Below, in pieces: positions 61,533 to 64,000 of a stretch of DNA of 64,000 bases. This DNA comes from Streptomyces termitum (lineage in GTDB: Bacteria; Actinomycetota; Actinomycetes; Streptomycetales; Streptomycetaceae): contig NZ_BMUL01000002.1 in the NCBI RefSeq assembly GCF_014650175.1, forward strand, positions 253,150 through 317,149, read 5' to 3'. The notes below the pieces were generated by a model. It ran no database searches. It had not been told where the DNA came from and saw nothing but the letters and a program-made list of their open reading frames with translations. The position numbers were made by a program, and so were the translations under genes. The stretch's first letter is position 1. Each line of letters opens with the position of its first letter.

Positions 61533-62714
61533 ATGGACGCCTCCGCGCACCCGATACCGGTGCCCACCCGCCCCCTGTACGCGGCGGCCGGCTGGCGCAC
61601 CGGGCCGGGGGTGCCCGACGTGGACGTGTCGGCGCTCCTCCTCGGCCCCGGCGACCGGGTCCGGGGCGACGCCGACCTCGTCTTCTACAACCATCCGGCG
61701 CACCCCTCGGGCGCGGTGCGGCACCTGGGCCGGTCGGCGCCCGGCGCGCCCGGGACGCCCGCCGCGGACTGGCTGTGGCTGGACCTCGCCCGGGTGGACC
61801 CCGGGGTGGAGCGGCTGGTGCTGGCCTGCTCGGCGGACGGCGGGCCGCTGGGCCGGGTGCCCGGCCTCGACGTGCGGATCGCCGACGCGACCGGGGCGCC
61901 GGTCGCCCACCTGCCGGTGGGCGGCGGGGTGCGGGAGTCGGCGTGCGTGCCCGGGGAGTTCCGGCGGGCGGGCGGCGGCTGGTGGTTCCACCCGGTGGGG
62001 CGGGGGTACGGGCCGGGCCTCGCCGGGCTCGCGGCGGGCTTCGGGGTGGTGGTGGAGGCGCCGCCGCCGGTGGTCCCCGGCCCGGGGTACGTGGCGGAGC
62101 CGGTGCCCGCGCCGCCCCCTCCCCCGGCGCCCCCGGCGGCCTCGGGGCCGTACGGCGGGGAGTTCCGGCCGGTCGCCTACCAGGGGCGCGGACGGCAGGT
62201 CCTGCGGTGCGGGCCCGAGCTGCCGGCCGGGCACTGGGTGCTCCTGGAGGCGGAGGCGCACCACGCGCTGTCGACGACGGTGGAGTCCTGCGACGCGCGC
62301 GGCCGGCCGGAGGAGTTCCTGCTGGCGGCGTACGAGGACGAGGTGCGGGCCCGGACGGTGGCGCTGGTGCCGCGCTCGCGCCCGCTGGTGCTGCGGATGG
62401 AGGCGGAGACGCCGTGGACGCTGCGGGTGCTGCCGCTGTCGCGCGCCCGCCGCTTCACCGGCCGCATCACGGGCACCGCGCACGATCTGGTGGTCTACGA
62501 GGGGCCGGCCGGGACGCTGGACTTCCGGCACGCCGGGCGGGCCCCGGCCACGGTCCATCTGCACGCCCCGCCGCACGATCCGCTCTACGACGACGAGGAG
62601 CGGGAGCTGCTGGTCAGCGGGGTGGGCGAGCTGCGGGTGAGCGTGCCGGTGCCGGGGCCGGGCCTGCTGCGGATCGGGGCCGACGGGCCGTGGGAATGTG
62701 CCGTGCGCCGCTGA
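61533..62714 (+). CDS. TerD-family protein
   Basis: The 393-residue product has an N-terminal TerD-like domain: VDVSALLLGPGDRVRGDADLV, FYNHPAHPSGAV, LDLARVDPGVERLVLACSAD and the WWFHPVGRGY segment, with the Asp residues expected to bind calcium. A Pro-rich linker (VPAPPPPPAPPAA, about 190-205) leads to a C-terminal beta-rich domain of about 185 residues that I do not recognise. TerD proteins accompany stress and metal-resistance systems and phage defence; no other ter genes are near. ATG 61533 fits the domain start. It lies 52 bases before the second pepN and may be co-transcribed with it. Confidence 0.85.
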   Translation: MDASAHPIPVPTRPLYAAAGWRTGPGVPDVDVSALLLGPGDRVRGDADLVFYNHPAHPSGAVRHLGRSAPGAPGTPAADWLWLDLARVDPGVERLVLACSADGGPLGRVPGLDVRIADATGAPVAHLPVGGGVRESACVPGEFRRAGGGWWFHPVGRGYGPGLAGLAAGFGVVVEAPPPVVPGPGYVAEPVPAPPPPPAPPAASGPYGGEFRPVAYQGRGRQVLRCGPELPAGHWVLLEAEAHHALSTTVESCDARGRPEEFLLAAYEDEVRARTVALVPRSRPLVLRMEAETPWTLRVLPLSRARRFTGRITGTAHDLVVYEGPAGTLDFRHAGRAPATVHLHAPPHDPLYDDEERELLVSGVGELRVSVPVPGPGLLRIGADGPWECAVRR

Positions 62715-62766
62715 GCCGGTGCGTGGAAGGATGGCCCAAACGTCACGAAACCGAGGAGTTGACCGG

Positions 62767-64000
62767 GTGCCTGGTACGAACCTGACCCGTGAAGAGGCCC
62801 AGCAGCGGGCGGCGCTGCTGACCGTGGACGCGTACGAGGTCGAACTGGACCTCACGGGTGCGCAGGGTGGGGGCACCGCCCATGCGAGCGAAGCCGAGTA
62901 TGGGGGAGGTACCTACCGGTCCGTCACCACCGTCCGCTTCGATTCCGCCGAGGCGGGCGCCGAGACCTTCATCGATCTCGTCGCCCCCGCCGTCCACGAG
63001 GCCGTGCTGAACGGCCGCTCGCTGGACGTGGCCGCCGTCTTCCGCGACTCGCGGATCGCCCTGCCGCACCTGCTGGAGGGCCGCAACGAGCTGCGCGTGG
63101 TCGCCGACTGCGCGTACACCAACACGGGTGAGGGCCTGCACCGCTTCGTCGACCCGGTCGACGGGCAGGCGTACCTGTACACGCAGTTCGAGGTGCCGGA
63201 CGCGCGCCGCGTCTTCGCCTCCTTCGAGCAGCCCGACCTGAAGGCGACCTTCGCCTTCACGGTGAAGGCGCCCGAGGGCTGGAGCGTGATCTCGAACTCG
63301 CCGACCCCGGAGCCGAAGGACGGGGTGTGGGCCTTCGAGCCGACCCCGCGGATCTCCACGTACATCACGGCCCTGATCGTCGGCCCGTACCACTCGGTGC
63401 ACTCGTCCTACGAGGGCCCGGACGGGCAGGTCGTGCCGCTGGGCATCTACTGCCGCCCGTCGCTGGCGGAGTTCCTGGACGCGGAGCACATCTTCGACGT
63501 GACCCGGCAGGGCTTCGGCTGGTTCCAGGAGAAGTTCGCGTACGCCTACCCGTTCGCCAAGTACGACCAGCTGTTCGTGCCGGAGTTCAACGCGGGCGCG
63601 ATGGAGAACGCGGGCGCGGTCACCATCCGCGACCAGTACGTCTTCCGCTCGAAGGTGACGGACGCGGCCTACGAGCGGCGCGCCGAGACCATCCTCCACG
63701 AGCTGGCCCACATGTGGTTCGGCGACCTGGTCACCATGGAGTGGTGGAACGACCTGTGGCTGAACGAGTCGTTCGCCACCTACACCTCGGTCGCCTGCCA
63801 GGCCGCCGTCGAGGGCACCCGCTGGCCGCACGCCTGGACCACCTTCGCCAACGCGGAGAAGACCTGGGCCTACCGCCAGGACCAGCTGCCGTCCACGCAC
63901 CCGATCATGGCCGAGATCAACGACCTGGAGGACGTGCTCGTCAACTTCGACGGGATCACGTACGCCAAGGGCGCCTCGGTCCTCAAGCAGCTCGTCGCCT
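62767..64000 (+). CDS. pepN: Aminopeptidase N paralogue, 3' end beyond window
   Basis: 411 codons of an M1 aminopeptidase are visible. Motifs are GAMENAG, the zinc site HELAHMWFGDLVTMEWW and WLNESFATY for the third ligand. GTG 62767 has GAGGAG eight bases upstream. It aligns with the first pepN across its whole visible length (YEVELDL... RSVTTVRF; GEGLHRFVDP; PSTHPI; NFDGITYAKGASVLKQLVA). At residues 34-47 it has an extra segment GGGTAHASEAEYGG, encoded by a palindromic dispersed element inserted in frame. The insertion lies in the N-terminal beta domain, away from the active site, and should be tolerated. Confidence 0.95.
   Translation, partial: MPGTNLTREEAQQRAALLTVDAYEVELDLTGAQGGGTAHASEAEYGGGTYRSVTTVRFDSAEAGAETFIDLVAPAVHEAVLNGRSLDVAAVFRDSRIALPHLLEGRNELRVVADCAYTNTGEGLHRFVDPVDGQAYLYTQFEVPDARRVFASFEQPDLKATFAFTVKAPEGWSVISNSPTPEPKDGVWAFEPTPRISTYITALIVGPYHSVHSSYEGPDGQVVPLGIYCRPSLAEFLDAEHIFDVTRQGFGWFQEKFAYAYPFAKYDQLFVPEFNAGAMENAGAVTIRDQYVFRSKVTDAAYERRAETILHELAHMWFGDLVTMEWWNDLWLNESFATYTSVACQAAVEGTRWPHAWTTFANAEKTWAYRQDQLPSTHPIMAEINDLEDVLVNFDGITYAKGASVLKQLVA
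62866..62909 (+). repeat. Palindromic dispersed element inserted in frame in pepN paralogue
   Basis: The segment starts GGTGGGGGCACC and ends TATGGGGGAGG with imperfect inverted symmetry (ACCGCCCAT against ATGGGGGAGGT). Comparison with the other pepN shows extra sequence here. It shares the GTGGGGG and TGGGGGAG ends with the element in the NUDIX gene. Confidence 0.7.

Overview
The window is very GC-rich with strong G/C bias at third codon positions, many GTG starts, and the gene order of a Streptomyces chromosome core: rplU-rpmA-obg, rne, mreB-mreC-mreD-mrdA-rodA, ndk-folC, valS, clpX-clpP2-clpP1-tig, sodF, pepN. I read it as a Streptomyces core segment carrying several accessory patches. The species cannot be fixed from the sequence alone.

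Layout. 1-0.8 kb: end of a beta-propeller-like gene, convergent with obg. 0.9-8.4 kb (minus): obg, rpmA, rplU, rne and a DUF2344 gene. 8.6-11.7 kb: a Trp-rich repeat membrane protein (minus) and a plus-strand bifunctional GT2/TagF polymerase; these separate the DUF2344 gene from its usual partner, a B12-binding radical SAM gene (11.8-13.7). 13.8-24.2 kb (minus): CYTH/CHAD protein, the wall-elongation cluster, ndk, a DUF4233 protein and folC. 24.3-30.4 kb: accessory block with an orphan kinase, a soluble kinase/regulator pair, UDP-GlcNAc 2-epimerase and a processive GT2. 30.5-38.7 kb: valS, a Gln/Pro-rich membrane protein, clpX, clpP2, clpP1, tig. 38.9-39.2 kb: tRNA-Pro and tRNA-Gly. 39.3-46 kb: PP2C phosphatase, Eis-like acetyltransferase, Nei-type glycosylase, rpiB, bioY, amino-acid permease. 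45.9-48.3 kb: a scar (duplicated permease end plus a frameshifted remnant), a three-gene operon of small unknown proteins, and a divergent WhiJ-type XRE/DUF397 pair. 48.5-64 kb: sodF, a DsbA-like protein, pepN, an AbiEi-like orphan, a serine hydrolase, a broken NUDIX gene, an HPP protein, a large secreted subtilase, asd, a TerD-domain protein and a second pepN cut by the window end.

Functional links. MreBCD, PBP2 and RodA form the lateral-wall machinery. ClpX works with ClpP1/ClpP2, with a ClgR-type box upstream of clpP1. Trigger factor, next door, serves nascent proteins. sodF has a Nur-type box at its start site. The TagF-like gene and the WecB/GT2 pair are two separate surface-polymer modules; the second lies beside a two-component system.

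The most unusual signals are: (1) a roughly 31-36 nt G-rich palindromic element inside the NUDIX box of a hydrolase gene, which shifts its frame, with a related element inserted in frame in the second pepN; (2) the regulated WecB/GT2 block between folC and valS; (3) the permease-end duplication scar; (4) the protein with 27-residue Trp-rich tandem repeats; (5) four perfect tandem copies of a 10-bp unit between rplU and rne. All calls are by eye; no database search was run.
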